Notes: generated from the sequence alone by a model not told the origin. 64,000 bases of DNA from Alistipes sp. (GCA_017532885.1 JAFXIS010000080.1:1-64000), one strand, 5' to 3'. Counted from the stretch's first letter, positions 43,343-53,048 are shown. Translations and numbers: made by a program.

Positions 43343-46300
43343 TTAGAATGTTAAGTTAACACCTACGAATACCTGACGCTGCATAGGATATGTATCTACA
43401 CCTGTCTCAGGATCCCAGAACTCTGAGATAAACGGACTGATAGTGAAGAGGTTTACACCCTGAACATAGAAACGCATTGAACCACAGTGAATCTTGTTAG
43501 CCCACTTCTGAGGCAATGTATAACCAATCTCAAGGTTCTTCAAACGGAGGTAACCGCTATCGCGCAACCACCAAGTTGATGTCTGATAGTTGTTAGCATT
43601 TGCACCCTCATGCAAACGAGGTGAGAATGCGTGTGCATCCTGGTTCTCAGGAGTCCAACGATCCAAGAAAATTGACATTACATTACCCATCCACTTAGGA
43701 CCACGGTCTGCCTGGAAAGGCTGGAAGTACCAACCACCTGACAAATATGTTGAGCGATTAGTTGCACCCTGGAACAAGAAAGAGAAGTCAAGGTTCTTCC
43801 ACTTAGCTGAAGCACCGAAACCGTAAACTACCTCAGGCATTGATGGGTGACCAATCCAAGTCTTATCAGCCTCGGTAATCTTACCATCATCGTTCAAATC
43901 CTCGTAGCGGATATCACCGGCACGCAACTGCTCCTTATCCATAGAGAACTGAGTGTAGTAGTCAGGCATTGCGTCCAACTCCTCCTGAGAGAAGAGGTGC
44001 ATTGCCTTATAACCTGAACGCAAGCCGTAGCGAACGCCCTTACGATCCTGCCAAGGATATGCATAGTACATACCATCCTCTACGATCTCGTTACGAGTGA
44101 AAGTGAAGTTACCACGAACTGAAACGAACCAGTCCTTGTTGATCTGCTTACCATACTCTGCAGATACCTCGAAACCGCGGTTCTCCATAACACCCATGTT
44201 AGCGTACATAGTCTGACCCATAGGAATACCTGTGATCTCTGATACCTGAGGAGTCAAGAAGATATTCTCACGCTTCTCATAGAAGATATCACCATTCAAC
44301 TTAAGAGCATCCCAGAAGCCCAACTCAAGACCGAGGTTATACTTTGTAGCAACCTCCCATGTGATATCGGGGTTAGCCATACGACCCTCACCGATACCGC
44401 TCATATAGTAGTCATACTTCTCACCAAGGCTGTTGAAACCTGACGCATTCTGATTAACAGTTGAAAGATATACGAAACGCTGTGAACCCACATTGTCGTT
44501 ACCTACCTGACCAACAGATGCACGGATCTTAGCCCATGTAACTACGCGGCTGTCGCGCAAGAATGCCTCCTCAGAAGCAACCCAACCCAACGCGATAGCG
44601 GGGAAGATACCCATTCGGTTACCCTTAGCAAAGTTCTCAGAACCGTTGAAACCGATGTTAGCCTCAACCAAGTAGCGGTTATCGTAACCGTAAGTTATAC
44701 GACCTGCCAAACCGATTGAACGGTTAGGAAGTGCTGTTACATATGTCAAACCAGCGTTCATTACGCGGTGATCCTTAGCAAATCCCATTACCAAAGCACC
44801 AACATCGTGCTTACCGAACTTACGCGCGTAATTAATGGTAAGCTCAGCATACTGATCACGAGAACCTGAACTTGACTGCTTGTAACCGAGGTAATCCTGT
44901 GCCTGGTCAGCCTGCCACTCGGTCAAAATCAACTCACCTGAAGCCTCATCACGGCTTGTTGCCTGGAAGTAGTTGATACCGCGAGAACGCTCCTCCAAAG
45001 TTGTGCTATGGTAGTCATAAGCGTAGATCAACTTAGCAGAAAGACCTTCAGTGATGAACTTCAAATCCTGGTTGATTGTAATGTTGGCACGCAATGAGTT
45101 ACCCATAGTCTTAGAGAAACCACGCTGAGTAAGGTCGTTGTAAGGGTTGTTCAAACCATCAACACCAGCCAACTTACCGTCACGATAGCGAACAGGCATT
45201 GCGTTAGGAGCGGCATTGATGATATCACGGTAGATGTTGTTAGAACCGTTAGCTACCTCACCACCATCACCAAACGGAGTAGTGTTCTCGATAACATTAC
45301 CCTGCAAACCTACGCTAACAACTGTAGTAGTTGTAATATCCATATCAACATTGGTACGGAAGTTGTAACGCTTGTAGTTAATGTTCTTACCAAAACGACC
45401 AACCTCTGAAGGAACCCAATCATACTCACCGGGATTTACCTTATACTGACCCTCCTGGTTGTAGAAAGAGAGAGCTGTAAAGTAACGAGCAAACTTACCA
45501 CCACCAGAGATGTTTGCACTTACCTTCTCAGACAAAGATACATCCTTCATCAAGAGCTTCTGCCAATCAACATCGGGATAAAGCTCAGGGTCAGACTGTG
45601 TACGCATAGCCTCAATCTCTGCCTCAGAGAACTTGTTAGCAACAGAAGCACCGGGAGTAGCGTCGATAGCCTCGTTATACAACATAGAACGAGTAGCTGC
45701 ATCTACGAACTCAAGACGCTTTGAAGCGAATGAGAAGCCCTGCTCATAACGGAGGTCGATCTTTGCGGGACCGTCGAAACCACGACGAGTGTTAATCAAG
45801 ATAACACCGTTCGCACCACGCACACCGTATACAGCAGTTGCAGACGCATCCTTCAACACGCTGAATGACTCAATTTCAAGGGGATCCACATTCTCCAAAG
45901 GACGCTCGATACCATCGACCAAAACCAATGGGTTGGGGTCACCGGTAAATGTAGCGATACCACGAATCCAGAACTGAGCATCATCCTTACCGGGCTCACC
46001 TGAAGACTGCAATGCAACAAGACCGGCAACATTACCTGCCAAAGACTGGCTGAGTGAACGCACCGGAACGCGCAATGACTGTGGACTTACAGTCGAGATA
46101 GCACCTACGACTGACTCCTTTTTCTGCGTACCGTAACCTACGGCAACGACTTCAACCTGCTCGATGTCAGTAGCTGCACTCTTCAAAACGATGTTTGCAG
46201 GCTTACCTGGCATTGCAGGAACTTGCTGCGTCTCGTAGCCGATAAACTCAACAACGAGCGTAACATTCTGGTCAGCCTTAACGGTGAAGCGACCATCGAT

Positions 46301-46492
46301 GTTGGTAACAACTGCCTGAGTGGTACCCTTGACCATCACGACAGCACCGACAACCGGTTGTCCTGCTTCATCGAGCACCAAGCCAGACACAGTGGACGAT
46401 TGCGCCCATGACAGCGACACTGAACATACGACGGTCGCTACCAGCAAAAGTGCTTTCTTAAGAAAGCGATTAATAGTTTGGTTCATACCCAT
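43343..46492 (-). CDS. SusC/RagA-family TonB-linked outer-membrane transporter
   Basis: 1049 aa. The ATG at 46492 or the third codon (46486) gives a signal peptide ending in SVSLSWAQ. A carboxypeptidase-like domain follows (VSGLVLDEAGQPVVGAVVMV, NIDGRFTVKAD), then the TonB-box region VEVVAVGYGTQKKESVVGA, the plug (SLAGNVAGLVALQSSGEPG, PLVLVDGIERPLENV) and the barrel. SVLKDASATAVYGVRGANGV is diagnostic. It imports the oligosaccharides or glycopeptides released by the locus enzymes. No extended N-terminal sigma-signalling domain is present, so it is not a FecA-type signal transducer. Confidence 0.96.
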   Translation of the reverse strand: MGMNQTINRFLKKALLLVATVVCSVSLSWAQSSTVSGLVLDEAGQPVVGAVVMVKGTTQAVVTNIDGRFTVKADQNVTLVVEFIGYETQQVPAMPGKPANIVLKSAATDIEQVEVVAVGYGTQKKESVVGAISTVSPQSLRVPVRSLSQSLAGNVAGLVALQSSGEPGKDDAQFWIRGIATFTGDPNPLVLVDGIERPLENVDPLEIESFSVLKDASATAVYGVRGANGVILINTRRGFDGPAKIDLRYEQGFSFASKRLEFVDAATRSMLYNEAIDATPGASVANKFSEAEIEAMRTQSDPELYPDVDWQKLLMKDVSLSEKVSANISGGGKFARYFTALSFYNQEGQYKVNPGEYDWVPSEVGRFGKNINYKRYNFRTNVDMDITTTTVVSVGLQGNVIENTTPFGDGGEVANGSNNIYRDIINAAPNAMPVRYRDGKLAGVDGLNNPYNDLTQRGFSKTMGNSLRANITINQDLKFITEGLSAKLIYAYDYHSTTLEERSRGINYFQATSRDEASGELILTEWQADQAQDYLGYKQSSSGSRDQYAELTINYARKFGKHDVGALVMGFAKDHRVMNAGLTYVTALPNRSIGLAGRITYGYDNRYLVEANIGFNGSENFAKGNRMGIFPAIALGWVASEEAFLRDSRVVTWAKIRASVGQVGNDNVGSQRFVYLSTVNQNASGFNSLGEKYDYYMSGIGEGRMANPDITWEVATKYNLGLELGFWDALKLNGDIFYEKRENIFLTPQVSEITGIPMGQTMYANMGVMENRGFEVSAEYGKQINKDWFVSVRGNFTFTRNEIVEDGMYYAYPWQDRKGVRYGLRSGYKAMHLFSQEELDAMPDYYTQFSMDKEQLRAGDIRYEDLNDDGKITEADKTWIGHPSMPEVVYGFGASAKWKNLDFSFLFQGATNRSTYLSGGWYFQPFQADRGPKWMGNVMSIFLDRWTPENQDAHAFSPRLHEGANANNYQTSTWWLRDSGYLRLKNLEIGYTLPQKWANKIHCGSMRFYVQGVNLFTISPFISEFWDPETGVDTYPMQRQVFVGVNLTF

Positions 46493-47558
46493 AATTTTAA
46501 AGTTTTAAATTAATTGGGAGTTAAATAAAAAAATAAAATAAGTAAAATTTGGTGGTTTTTTATTTATTTTCAGTGTAAAATTCCCTTTATTTTTATAAAT
46601 AGTTATTCGCCACGGGTGCAAGAATGTGTTATATGTCAATTTTTATCCTTATATGTACGATTTTATCCTAAATCAAGTGCAAATTGTATCATTTTATATA
46701 TTCACAAAGTCATAAAAGCTAAAAACTAAACTCTACATGAATAATTATTGCCGAACCAGAGAGTTATCGATTTTCGAGGAGAAAAAAGGAGAACAAATGC
46801 AACATCTATAGCAACTACTAAAAATTTTTAATATCCATTTACCACACAAAACAATAGGAACACCATTCATCCTACAAATAACACAATTCAACGAGCAAAA
46901 AGCACTATTCAGCGCTACCAGGCAATAGCACCTTCTATAACAAGACGGACAATGGCAGAAAAAACACCAAATAATTAAAATTTTTAATAATTATCTCCTT
47001 GTTCTTTCTACTCACTGAGCCACCAAATCATACCGTCCATAATTGCGGTGATAACATTTCATACAAAACAGCAGCCATGAAGCGGAGAATGAGGATTGGG
47101 GGAATGAGAAATGAGGAATGGGAGAATGAAGAATGAAGAGTGAGGAGTGAGGAGTGAGGGAGAGGTAAAGGAGTTTCGCCATGTGACAATTAAATCCTGT
47201 TAGTTCGTACCTATATAATATATACATACGCTCATGCCCTCGCTGCTCGAGCCATTCATATAACATATATTCTCTCCCGTATTGGATCTATTATCCAAGA
47301 AGCAAAAAGCAAAACAGCGCCCACAACAAATCAATCCAAAATCCAAAGCAAGGGAAATAAGCAAAGCATGAAAAGAAAATCCTATCAAACATAATAAAAC
47401 CCATTGAACCCCTCAAAAACTCTTCAATGAGGGAATATAGGCCATCTCTTCCGTTGCTACAGGAAGCACATATCATCCCTGCGTCACTCTGAGGGAGCGA
47501 TAACGGCCGTGAAAGTCTTATTCCCAAAACGGGGGGGGGTAATCCAAAAAAAATGCAA
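46493..47558. other. 1.1-kb AT-rich intergenic region upstream of SusC
   Basis: I see no gene; the short frames here are random. The SusC-proximal 400 bases are AT-rich and probably hold its promoter, but no full TAnnTTTG box is visible (TGACTTTG on the minus strand near 46705 is one mismatch away). About 47075-47165 is a purine-rich run of GAATGAGGA and GAGGAGTGA units. 47482-47519 is a dispersed repeat, and 47531-47539 is a run of nine G. The region is a good candidate for operator sites or a small RNA. Confidence 0.5.
47482..47519 (+). repeat. Dispersed repeat family B, copy 1
   Basis: Core CGTCACTCTGAGGGAGCG followed by GGCCGTG and AGTCTT. Related copies occur at 50201-50239, 53332-53359 and 53370-53406, all intergenic. 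Confidence 0.6.
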
Positions 47559-47590
47559 AAACAGCCCCGAAAACACATTCGGAGCTGTTT
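47559..47590 (-). terminator. Terminator of the six-hairpin glycosidase gene
   Basis: On the minus strand AAACAGC pairs with GCTGTTT, with an inner CCGAA/TTCGG, and a T-rich tract follows. It lies about 100 nt after the stop and separates this gene from SusC. Confidence 0.75.
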
Positions 47591-47691
47591 ATCATATATT
47601 GCGCGAATTAGAATCACTCACTTGGACGAGAGCCTCGACCTTTAGGATATCTCACACGCAAAACAACCTACAATTAGCCAGATTACGCGGC

Positions 47692-49731
47692 TTAGTTAAT
47701 CAAATCAACCAAAACAGTTGCGCCCTCCTTAATGCGGTAGGTCTTAGCGGCCTTACCCTGAGGAGAAACAACGACGGTAAGCTTACCCTTGCCGGCGCGA
47801 GTAACCTTAATATCTACGGTCATTCCAAATGCGCGCATCTTATTGAGGCTCATTTCGGGCCATGCAGCGGGCATATGAGGTGTCAATGTGAATGAACGCA
47901 TACCATCGGGGCAGATTCCGAACAAGCCCTCGGTGATAATACGGCAATAGAGGCCGCTCTCGGCTGAGAGGTGGCGCTGTGAACCCTCGGGCCATGCCTC
48001 GATAGGATAAGGAACATGGTCGCCCAAAAGACGACGACGAGAGTACTGTGCCAAGAAATCAGTAGCCTTATCAGCATAGCCGGCATTATAGATACCGCGC
48101 AAAGCATAGAGTGTAGAGCGATCCCAGAATGTTGTGCTGCCCTCAGCTGTGAGCAAGCCATCCTCGGTCATCAACTTAGGACTCATCAAAGCATCTACGG
48201 TACCCTCCTTACGGTCAAAGATACCAACAACCAAAGGCATACAAATCCACGAACGCAAAACATCGTTGCCGTCGTAGTAACGATATGTATGGAAGCCACT
48301 TACATCAGCACCGAAGTACTTCTCGATAGCTACGCGCAATGCACGGTGGCGTGCCAAATAGGTATCAAGCTCGGCATTCGAAACACCAATCTCCTCACCC
48401 AACTTCTCGGCCAAAACCAAAGCATCGTAGTAGAGTGTAGAGGTGCAGAGGTTAGCATCGCCATCAGGGAAGCGGCCCTCCAACTCATCAGTATCCGAAG
48501 CGACAACGCCCTCGGGTGTAAGTTTGCTGTGGCAGTAGTTCAAGCACCACTTAATAAGTGGCCACAACTCCTTGCTGGTCTTCATATCGCCATAAGCCAT
48601 AGCGAAGCGTGTAGCACCATGTGCAATCATCGCAGCGTCGCCACGGTCGCCTGCGCCATTCCAGATATCGTCACCCTCGGCGATAATAGAGCTGGGGATA
48701 GGTTCGCCCTTATCGTTCATGAAGCGTGCGAAGTGCTTGAACGAGTTGATAGCCGACTTGTTACCTACATCGTAACCCAAGAACGGGAAGAAAGGATTGA
48801 CATACTCCGCCTGGTCGTTAGCCCAGATAGCAGCGTAGTATGACTCGCCACCCGGAGCGTGCATATATCCGCCACGAGTGTTGATGATTGACTCCGCAGC
48901 GCGAATCTTCGAGAAGCGGAACTCACGGTCGATAACATCGTCGGGAGTATCCAAAACGAGGCAATTGTCGATAATGCCATGAACAAACTCCATGCGGGCA
49001 TCCAACTCGGCAGCCACATCCACCTTCAAAGGACGGTCGCCCTCGTAATATGCCTGACAAACCACATCAAAAGTAATCTCGGCATTAGGCTCGATATTAT
49101 AGAACCCGGGGTTCATGATAGATGTGTGGATGTAATAAGCGCCATCAACGCCTTTCTTGGGGTCGGTCTGTGCAGTCTGCTCCAATGTAGGAACTGACAC
49201 AGCGATAGGCTTTGAGGTGATGTTACGCAGCGTATAACGCTCACACATCATAGGCATGCGGCGTGATGGGAAAATAGTGCGAGTCATCTTCAACACAGGG
49301 GTGGGAGCCGACTTGCGAGCCGAGCCGGTATTCTTCTTACCGATGTGCCAAAGGCTCTCAACTACAAGCGCGCCATCCAATTTCACCTTCTCGACCTTCT
49401 CGGCCTGCAAAACCAGACCATTCACTCCCAAAAGTGAAGGTATATCGGTAGCAACGCGATACATCAAGCTGGCGTGGGTGTTGTTAGGTATTGTACGCAT
49501 CAAGGGGAAAACCAAAGAGCGCTCGCCATGGAATGCACCCTTCTCGTCTACGCCCCAACGCATAACAAACGACATCATCTCTCCGGTCATCTCGATGTGG
49601 TCATCGTGAGGAATGTTATCTCCAACCTCCCATACGATACCCGGACCATCGCTCTCCAACTGCCAACGCTGGCCATAAACTGTTACGGCAACCAAAGTTG
49701 CAGCAATAACAAGCAAAGATTTTTTCAACAT
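47692..49731 (-). CDS. Putative (alpha/alpha)6-barrel glycoside hydrolase, secreted
   Basis: 679 aa with signal peptide MLKKSLLVIAATLVAVTVYG. An N-terminal beta-sandwich (about 22-250) is followed by an alpha-toroid-like domain with GGYMHAPGGESYYAAIWAND, SINSFKHFARFMNDKGEPIP, GDDIWNGAGDRGDAAMIA, DTDELEGRFPDGDANLC and SSTLYALRGIYN-like helices. It ends in a beta cap. This is the layout of six-hairpin glycosidases (GH15, GH63, GH78, GH95 and relatives), but I cannot name the family. The acidic WANDQAEY and SDTDELEGR stretches could hold catalytic residues. It lies upstream of SusC on the same strand but has its own promoter and terminator. Confidence 0.65.
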   Translation of the reverse strand: MLKKSLLVIAATLVAVTVYGQRWQLESDGPGIVWEVGDNIPHDDHIEMTGEMMSFVMRWGVDEKGAFHGERSLVFPLMRTIPNNTHASLMYRVATDIPSLLGVNGLVLQAEKVEKVKLDGALVVESLWHIGKKNTGSARKSAPTPVLKMTRTIFPSRRMPMMCERYTLRNITSKPIAVSVPTLEQTAQTDPKKGVDGAYYIHTSIMNPGFYNIEPNAEITFDVVCQAYYEGDRPLKVDVAAELDARMEFVHGIIDNCLVLDTPDDVIDREFRFSKIRAAESIINTRGGYMHAPGGESYYAAIWANDQAEYVNPFFPFLGYDVGNKSAINSFKHFARFMNDKGEPIPSSIIAEGDDIWNGAGDRGDAAMIAHGATRFAMAYGDMKTSKELWPLIKWCLNYCHSKLTPEGVVASDTDELEGRFPDGDANLCTSTLYYDALVLAEKLGEEIGVSNAELDTYLARHRALRVAIEKYFGADVSGFHTYRYYDGNDVLRSWICMPLVVGIFDRKEGTVDALMSPKLMTEDGLLTAEGSTTFWDRSTLYALRGIYNAGYADKATDFLAQYSRRRLLGDHVPYPIEAWPEGSQRHLSAESGLYCRIITEGLFGICPDGMRSFTLTPHMPAAWPEMSLNKMRAFGMTVDIKVTRAGKGKLTVVVSPQGKAAKTYRIKEGATVLVDLIN

Positions 49732-49835
49732 AATTTATTCTTTATTTGGTTAATTAATAAATTTCCGTTCACTCGCTTTCTCGCCTCCGTTTCGGCATAC
49801 ACACTGCTATTCGGAAGCACACTTCTCCTAAAAAG

Positions 49836-49843
49836 CAAAGATA
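49836..49843 (-). promoter_or_regulatory. -7 box for the six-hairpin glycosidase gene
   Basis: It reads TATCTTTG on the minus strand, about 105 nt upstream of the ATG at 49731. A TTTG just upstream of it is too close to be a -33 box. Confidence 0.4.
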
Positions 49844-50043
49844 CAAATTATTTCGCTATAAACCTATTTTATTTGCACAATATTTCCACCCCAACACATA
49901 AAAACAACGGAATGATGAGGCGCGGTATTGTGGTGGAAGAAGATGAAAGAGCAAAGAGCAACCGACCCTGCGGAGGAAACGAGGGTTTATCTCTCGTAAC
50001 CTTAACCATAATAGCGAGGGCAGAAGCCAATTACTGCATGTAT

Positions 50044-50137
50044 GCTACTGCGTACTTACACGCTTGCGTCGTGCAGTAATTGTGGAATGACAAAATTGAG
50101 ATTCTCACGCAAAACTGCGTTTTGCTCAGAAAGACGG
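50044..50137 (+). repeat. 94-bp dispersed repeat family A, copy 1
   Basis: It matches 53222-53315 over its full 94 bases with about six substitutions and no indel. It contains the palindrome GCAAAACTGCGTTTTGC flanked by TTCT/AGAA. The open frame of the AraC gene runs back through it, but that part is not protein-like. Confidence 0.8.
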
Positions 50138-50200
50138 CGGAAATTTAAGAGATTAAGGGAATTTAGCGCTGATGCAAAAATCAAATTTGAATTTTCAACC

Positions 50201-50239
50201 CGTCACTCCAAAGGGAGCGCGAGCGGCCGTGGAAATCCG
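50201..50239 (+). repeat. Dispersed repeat family B, copy 2
   Basis: CGTCACTCCAAAGGGAGCG then GGCCGTGG. It follows family A, as it also does at 53332. Confidence 0.6.
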
Positions 50240-50301
50240 TTGGTTTCAATCCGACAATCGGCACATTTGTACGCATTGAAATGTCGATTTTCAGGTCGTT
50301 T

Positions 50302-50333
50302 TTTGTGTAGACGGGAAATTCTCCCTAATTTTG
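50302..50333 (+). promoter_or_regulatory. Promoter of the AraC-type regulator
   Basis: TTTG (50302-50305), 20 nt, TAATTTTG (50326-50333). Transcription would start near 50340, 17 nt before the ATG at 50357. This fixes the start of the gene and excludes the longer frame. Confidence 0.65.
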
Positions 50334-50356
50334 TTTCTAATCAAATTTGTGGTGCG

Positions 50357-51409
50357 ATGCTCGACGAACGACTTTTTTACTTTATACATGGTGCAGTCAC
50401 GATATATTTCCTGATGGCGGGTCTTCATCGCATCAACCGCAAAGATGCCTCGCGATTGGAGCATTTTTGTGGTTATATATTGCTCTACTGGTTCTTCCTG
50501 GAAGCTAAAGATTTAGCCTTCTACTTGGCGCCCGTATTCCGCAACAACTACCTATCCAACATATTGATTCTTATAGACATGACCGCCATAACCGCAGGTT
50601 GTAGCTTTGTTATCGAGCTGCTCAACCCGGGATGGTTTACCCCTCGACGAGCATTGGTTCTCGTTTCACCTTTCCTGTTGGCTGTTTTAGCCTACGCATG
50701 GATTGGAGCCGACTGGATTGTTCTCGCAACATTTATCTTTGCAGCCGGATACTCAATTTGCTTTGCCATTTATATGGTCTACGCCGTGCGTCGCTACAAC
50801 CAGATGTTGAAAGAAAATCTCTCCAACATTGAGTATGTCCATGTGCAATGGCTGCAAGGTGTGGCTACGATGTTGGCAGTTTGTCTGATTGTGTATATTA
50901 TCTCGTGTTACTATTCGTCATGGGTGGTCGATAGCTGCTATCAGGTGTTGCTCCTGCTTTTATGGATAATGACGCTCTATTTCGCTGACCGTCAGCGGGC
51001 TCCGCAGATTGCATCCATATCGCCTGCAAATGCAGCCGCAGAGGGTGATAATATGGTAATCACCCTATTGGAGCGAAATTTGGAGCATCTGATACACGAA
51101 CAACGGGTATGGATGAAGCCACATTTGACACTTCCCGAATTAGCCTCACTCGCGGGGACAAATCGCACCTATCTGTCGAATTATCTGAACAATACACTCA
51201 ACACAACCTTCTACGATTACATCAACAACTTCCGCTTGAAGGCTGCTTTGGAATACTTAGACGACCCCGACACTTCGCTTACCATGGTCGAATTGGCCGA
51301 GATGTGCGGTTTCAACTCCATATCTACCTTCCGACGGGTATTTGTGCGTGCGATGGGTTGTTCCTATGTCGATTATCGCGATCAGGTACTCGCGCAAAAA
51401 CAATCTTAA
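50357..51409 (+). CDS. Membrane-bound AraC-family transcriptional regulator
   Basis: 350 aa from ATG 50357; the promoter ends just before it, and the upstream frame crosses repeat DNA. About six hydrophobic helices fill residues 8-220 (FIHGAVTIYFLMAG, YILLYWFFLEA, NILILIDMTAITAG, ALVLVSPFLLAVLAYAW, VLATFIFAAGYSICFAIYM). A C-terminal AraC HTH pair follows: LTLPELASLAGTNRTYLSNYLN and LTMVELAEMCGFNSISTFRRVF, with the usual FYDYINNFRLKAAL between. Such regulators read a membrane signal directly. It diverges from the glycan locus and is the closest regulator to it, so control of that locus is possible but not shown. Confidence 0.88.
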   Translation: MLDERLFYFIHGAVTIYFLMAGLHRINRKDASRLEHFCGYILLYWFFLEAKDLAFYLAPVFRNNYLSNILILIDMTAITAGCSFVIELLNPGWFTPRRALVLVSPFLLAVLAYAWIGADWIVLATFIFAAGYSICFAIYMVYAVRRYNQMLKENLSNIEYVHVQWLQGVATMLAVCLIVYIISCYYSSWVVDSCYQVLLLLLWIMTLYFADRQRAPQIASISPANAAAEGDNMVITLLERNLEHLIHEQRVWMKPHLTLPELASLAGTNRTYLSNYLNNTLNTTFYDYINNFRLKAALEYLDDPDTSLTMVELAEMCGFNSISTFRRVFVRAMGCSYVDYRDQVLAQKQS

Positions 51410-51450
51410 CGGGGTATTTGATAGGCTGAAAGGTCGTTTTTTATGTTCTG

Positions 51451-51476
51451 AAAGGTCGCCTCACGGGCGGCCTTTT
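51451..51476 (+). terminator. Terminator of the AraC-type gene
   Basis: AAAGGTCGCC pairs with GGCGGCCTTT (one GU), with TTTT after. The 3' end touches the next gene's -7 box. Confidence 0.6.
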
Positions 51477-51483
51477 AACTTTG
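51476..51483 (+). promoter_or_regulatory. -7 box for the 396-aa membrane protein gene
   Basis: TAACTTTG, 33 nt before the ATG at 51516. Two copies of CTGAAAGGTCG (51427 and 51449) lie upstream, a possible operator. Confidence 0.5.
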
Positions 51484-51515
51484 TATCATAACAAACGCAT
51501 AAAATACATTAATGT

Positions 51516-52706
51516 ATGAAACGACTTTTACTACTATTGGCACTGCTCTTTGTGGGAATAGCGCCCATCATGGCCAATGAAGCCGAGGCCGAGAAAAAAG
51601 AGGGGAATGAGGAGAAAGAGTATTTATCTGATGAGGAGCGTAGCGTCTTAATTAAGAAGGCTATCGCATCTGACAAAATAGAACTCGTTATCGACCCATG
51701 GGGAGGTGAGGGTGCCGAGTGTAAGGAGCTCACAAAATCGGGCAACGGCTATGTCTCCTACTCGGATAAACCCGAGGTGTTCTTCGAGCGTGGCTATAAA
51801 TTCACGCCGCTTGCTTTTGTCGATAACTTCCGCTATGTTTTCGAGCATGAGGGCAAGTTTTATGGTGCCAATATGGGCGACATACAGCTTGCCGACAAAG
51901 ACGACAGAGAGGAGTATTCGTTCATGATACGCGGCAAGAGTTCTAAAATGGCTTCGGCGGCAGGTCGTTTCTACGGCACATCATCGGCATTGTGGCTTAT
52001 GCTTTTGGTAATGGGAGGAGCCGCTGCGGTGGCACTTCTCTACTTCGTACTTGGACTCAAGTCGCTGCGCCTCATTGTTTTGGCTGTAATACCGGCTGCA
52101 ATTTTGGCATTCTCGCTTATAGAGATTTTCGGCTACATAAAGTTTGGTGGCGATATCTTCTGGTGGTGCGAATACGACCGCTACGGCTTCTTTGGCTCAC
52201 TTTGGCGAGTATTCCCCTTCGCGCTGATGGTTGCCGCGCAGATATTCAGCATCAAGCTATATGAAAAAGTGCTCTTCGAGGGCAACGACGACCCCGACGA
52301 CGATAACCGAAAAATCAGCCTCAAGCCCGCAGTGTGGAGTTTGATACTCTGCATTCCGGTTTTAATTATCGTGATCCTTATTTTAGGTTCCATGGACCTT
52401 GAAAACACAATCCTCATGGACATTTTGGGCGTTGGAGGTTTCCTCGTGACGCTGGGTACAGGTCTTATGATTTCGTTCCGCCGCAATGTCAAGGCCTTCG
52501 GACCCGTGTCTGGATTGTGGGTAACAATCTTCTCGATTGTATATATTATAGGCTGCATTATCTCGGCTATTGCGATGATTACCTTGATTTTACAAATCAT
52601 CTTCCAGATTCTTGTGGTCGTTGGCACAATCCTAATCTTTATGATGATGGGCTACCGTCGCCGCGTATATCGCAACGGTAGAGTCTACGAAGAGATTCAT
52701 TACTAA
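51516..52706 (+). CDS. Multi-pass membrane protein of unknown function
   Basis: 396 aa. Signal peptide MKRLLLLLALLFVGIAPIMA, then a charged soluble segment (about 22-150) with AEAEKKEGNEEKEYLSDEE and a small beta-like domain. Seven or so membrane helices follow (about 158-375), for example LWLMLLVMGGAAAVALLYFV, LIVLAVIPAAILAFSLIEIF and WSLILCIPVLIIVILIL, with an Asp-rich loop NDDPDDDNRK. The C-terminal tail is short, basic and Tyr-rich (MGYRRRVYRNGRVYEEIHY). I do not recognise the family. The next small membrane gene starts 48 nt later and is probably co-transcribed. Confidence 0.7.
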   Translation: MKRLLLLLALLFVGIAPIMANEAEAEKKEGNEEKEYLSDEERSVLIKKAIASDKIELVIDPWGGEGAECKELTKSGNGYVSYSDKPEVFFERGYKFTPLAFVDNFRYVFEHEGKFYGANMGDIQLADKDDREEYSFMIRGKSSKMASAAGRFYGTSSALWLMLLVMGGAAAVALLYFVLGLKSLRLIVLAVIPAAILAFSLIEIFGYIKFGGDIFWWCEYDRYGFFGSLWRVFPFALMVAAQIFSIKLYEKVLFEGNDDPDDDNRKISLKPAVWSLILCIPVLIIVILILGSMDLENTILMDILGVGGFLVTLGTGLMISFRRNVKAFGPVSGLWVTIFSIVYIIGCIISAIAMITLILQIIFQILVVVGTILIFMMMGYRRRVYRNGRVYEEIHY

Positions 52707-52754
52707 CCGATTATCACATTATTAACTAAATATTAACCCATAAAAACTATTCAT

Positions 52755-53024
52755 ATGAGCAACAAATTAGGTTTGATTGGCACTTGGTGGCGCATTTGCG
52801 CCTCGGGCTTTGGCCTGGGCGTTGATGCTGCGCGCGCTGTCGGTATCGTAGTATTTATTCTTTCGATTATCTTCGTTGTCGGCATCGCCATTATTTGGTG
52901 GATTGTGAAGTTCTTCATCAAGCGCAACAAAGACAAGAAGGCCGAGGAGGCTGCTGCAAAGCCCGCCGCTGAAACCACCGCAGAAAAAGCTACAAAAACA
53001 GAGAATGACACCGAGGCGAAGTAA
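52755..53024 (+). CDS. Small membrane protein, 89 aa
   Basis: One or two hydrophobic helices (AVGIVVFILSIIFVVGIAIIW, about 28-50) lie between an N-terminal WWRICASGFGLG amphipathic segment and a Lys/Glu/Ala-rich tail (KKAEEAAAKPAAETTAEKA). The low-complexity tail probably lies in the cytoplasm. No family is recognised. It follows the 396-aa membrane protein by 48 nt and is followed by a strong terminator, so both form one unit. Confidence 0.6.
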   Translation: MSNKLGLIGTWWRICASGFGLGVDAARAVGIVVFILSIIFVVGIAIIWWIVKFFIKRNKDKKAEEAAAKPAAETTAEKATKTENDTEAK

Positions 53025-53048
53025 TATTTTCTGGTGTTATTCGAAAAG

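Noticed and set aside
47012..47617. Minus-strand frames with hydrophobic runs
   Set aside because: They overlap one another and consist of repeat-like, AT-rich DNA; no promoter or ribosome-binding site is visible.
46493..47690. Short frames in the 1.1-kb region upstream of SusC
   Set aside because: They are low-complexity translations of repeat and purine-rich DNA and no start or family supports them.
50042..50356. The longer reading frame of the AraC gene
   Set aside because: It runs through repeat families A and B and over the promoter at 50302-50333; the ATG at 50357 is the better start.
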